Part shown: one piece after another, positions 63,355 through 64,000 of the stretch
Numbering within the stretch: the stretch's first letter is position 1
How the letters are laid out: the number at the start of each line of letters is the position of its first letter
NCBI RefSeq assembly: GCF_900105675.1
Contig: NZ_LT629786.1
Span: forward strand, 4,216,001-4,280,000
DNA: 64,000 bases
DNA from: Pseudomonas synxantha
GTDB taxonomy: Bacteria > Pseudomonadota > Gammaproteobacteria > Pseudomonadales > Pseudomonadaceae
Reading direction: 5' to 3'
Notes under the pieces: generated by a model
The model's input: the letters and a program-made list of their open reading frames with translations, nothing else
Databases searched by the model: none
What the model was told of the DNA's origin: nothing
Translations under genes and position numbers: made by a program

Positions 63355-63444
63355 TGCCATGCCCTCTGGCCGTGCTCGACGCTCTCTGCGCCCCCTTCCT
63401 GTGGTCATACGCGTCCCTGCCAACTGTTAACCTGGCGTCAAAAA

Positions 63445-63467
63445 AATATCCATTTAAATGGGATATT
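63445..63467. promoter_or_regulatory. AT-rich near-palindrome upstream of the GGDEF-EAL gene
   Basis: AATATCCATTT and AAATGGGATATT are inverted copies differing by one extra G. It is AT-rich in a GC-rich setting and lies in the promoter region, so it may be a binding site. A GCTGGG/CCCAGC hairpin at 63484-63511 lies next to it, after the binding-protein gene. Confidence 0.4.
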
Positions 63468-63551
63468 CGGTTTCAGCAGATTAGCTGGGACTGGGCATAA
63501 GTAAACCCAGCAAATACCGAGGGGTTAGCGTCATATTATTGACCAGAGAGG

Positions 63552-64000
63552 TTATGCCCCTCGCGCACGCATAAAGTCCCCCCAACGGCGCACCAGATAG
63601 TTGTGCTCATCCATCACCGAGTTCCACACGGCGATATGCCCCATGCGCTGCTCATAGGAGCCGCCATCGCGCACATCGCCGATATCGATCAACGGCAAGC
63701 CATCGCTGCCCGGCAGCTCCTCCCGCGCCGGCTTGCCCGCGTACCAGTAATCCCATTCGGCGCTGCTCAGGTGATCACGGGTACGCGCCGGGTTGCCGAT
63801 GTAGTAGCCTTGGCGCGCCATGACAGCCCCGGGCCAGCCGCAAAGCCACCAATTCAAGTACGCATAGGCCGCATCCAGCACCGGCCCCTGGGCATGGCGC
63901 GACAAAGACAAGCCGCCGAACCAGGCGCGATAGCCTTCGCGGGGCACCGCCAGGCGGTATTTCACCCCGGCGCGGTGCAGGCGCATCAAGGTCGGCGACC
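63552..64000 (-). CDS. Periplasmic substrate-binding protein of PotD/PotF type, C-terminal part
   Basis: The gene runs past the right edge; about 149 C-terminal residues are visible. Segments such as YRAWFGGLSLSRHAQGPVLD, AAYAYLNWWLCGWPGAVMA and EHNYLVRRWGDFMRA are typical of polyamine-type ABC transporter binding proteins. The ligand cannot be stated from this part. The frame is open through the edge, so no start is claimed. Confidence 0.75.
   Translation of the reverse strand, partial: SPTLMRLHRAGVKYRLAVPREGYRAWFGGLSLSRHAQGPVLDAAYAYLNWWLCGWPGAVMARQGYYIGNPARTRDHLSSAEWDYWYAGKPAREELPGSDGLPLIDIGDVRDGGSYEQRMGHIAVWNSVMDEHNYLVRRWGDFMRARGA

Noticed and set aside
1..64000. CRISPR arrays, tRNA or rRNA genes, transposases, integrases
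   Set aside because: No regularly spaced direct repeats, no tRNA-like fold with CCA-type end, no rRNA sequence and no recombinase motifs were seen.

Overview
This window looks like a chromosomal segment of a Pseudomonas of the P. fluorescens group. The evidence is the high GC content, P. fluorescens-type REP elements, membrane-bound PQQ glucose dehydrogenase (gcd), Pseudomonas-type MetR, and long intergenic repeat units of a kind I associate with this group. No rRNA, tRNA, CRISPR array, prophage, transposase or recognisable secretion-system cluster was seen.

Layout. 1-3953: end of a small membrane transporter gene, an arginase-fold protein, a dense ~1 kb repeat block, a DsbA/FrnE-type oxidoreductase and a secreted or lipid-anchored alpha/beta hydrolase. 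4140-16050: giant toxin-like gene A, metR, a third repeat copy, a Nudix hydrolase and giant gene B. 16062-23679: a signalling locus with a REC/degenerate HD-GYP regulator, divergent from a four-gene set encoding REC-GGDEF-EAL, dihaem cytochrome c peroxidase, a membrane histidine kinase and a REC-histidine kinase hybrid. 23700-25051: zinc-independent ribosomal protein L31 behind a Zur-like box, then an AT-richer orphan gene that may be HrpK-like. 25326-28863: FMN glutamate-synthase-like protein, small monooxygenase, cupin and an OpgC-type acyltransferase. 29010-47875: giant gene C with an adjacent M3 peptidase, an amino-acid permease, and the divergent giant genes D and E. 47940-55673: a PBP1-type protein, an nfeR/nfeF-like iron pair, two small genes (VF530 and Pr6Pr) and a TonB receptor behind a second Zur-like box. 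56080-64000: gcd, a 2OG-Fe(II) oxygenase plus aromatic amino-acid decarboxylase pair, a membrane GGDEF-EAL protein and the end of a polyamine-type binding protein.

The standout content is five giant proteins (1393 to 1848 residues). They resemble the family annotated in pseudomonads as 'dermonecrotic toxin domain / DUF6543', and together fill about 24.3 kb, or 38% of the window. They share a repeated GAF(I/V)LS...LY(S/T)P-type module but have at least four different C-terminal regions. Two (A and D) share one C-terminus, and one (C) carries an HExxH plus TxDxxY zinc-protease signature next to an M3 oligopeptidase gene. No immunity-type gene follows any of them. I infer secreted or injected factors aimed at other organisms, possibly eukaryotic hosts, but nothing in the window shows delivery or target.

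A second notable item is a long intergenic repeat present three times. Its flanks are conserved, but its centre exists in two sequence versions that appear to fold into the same branched shape.
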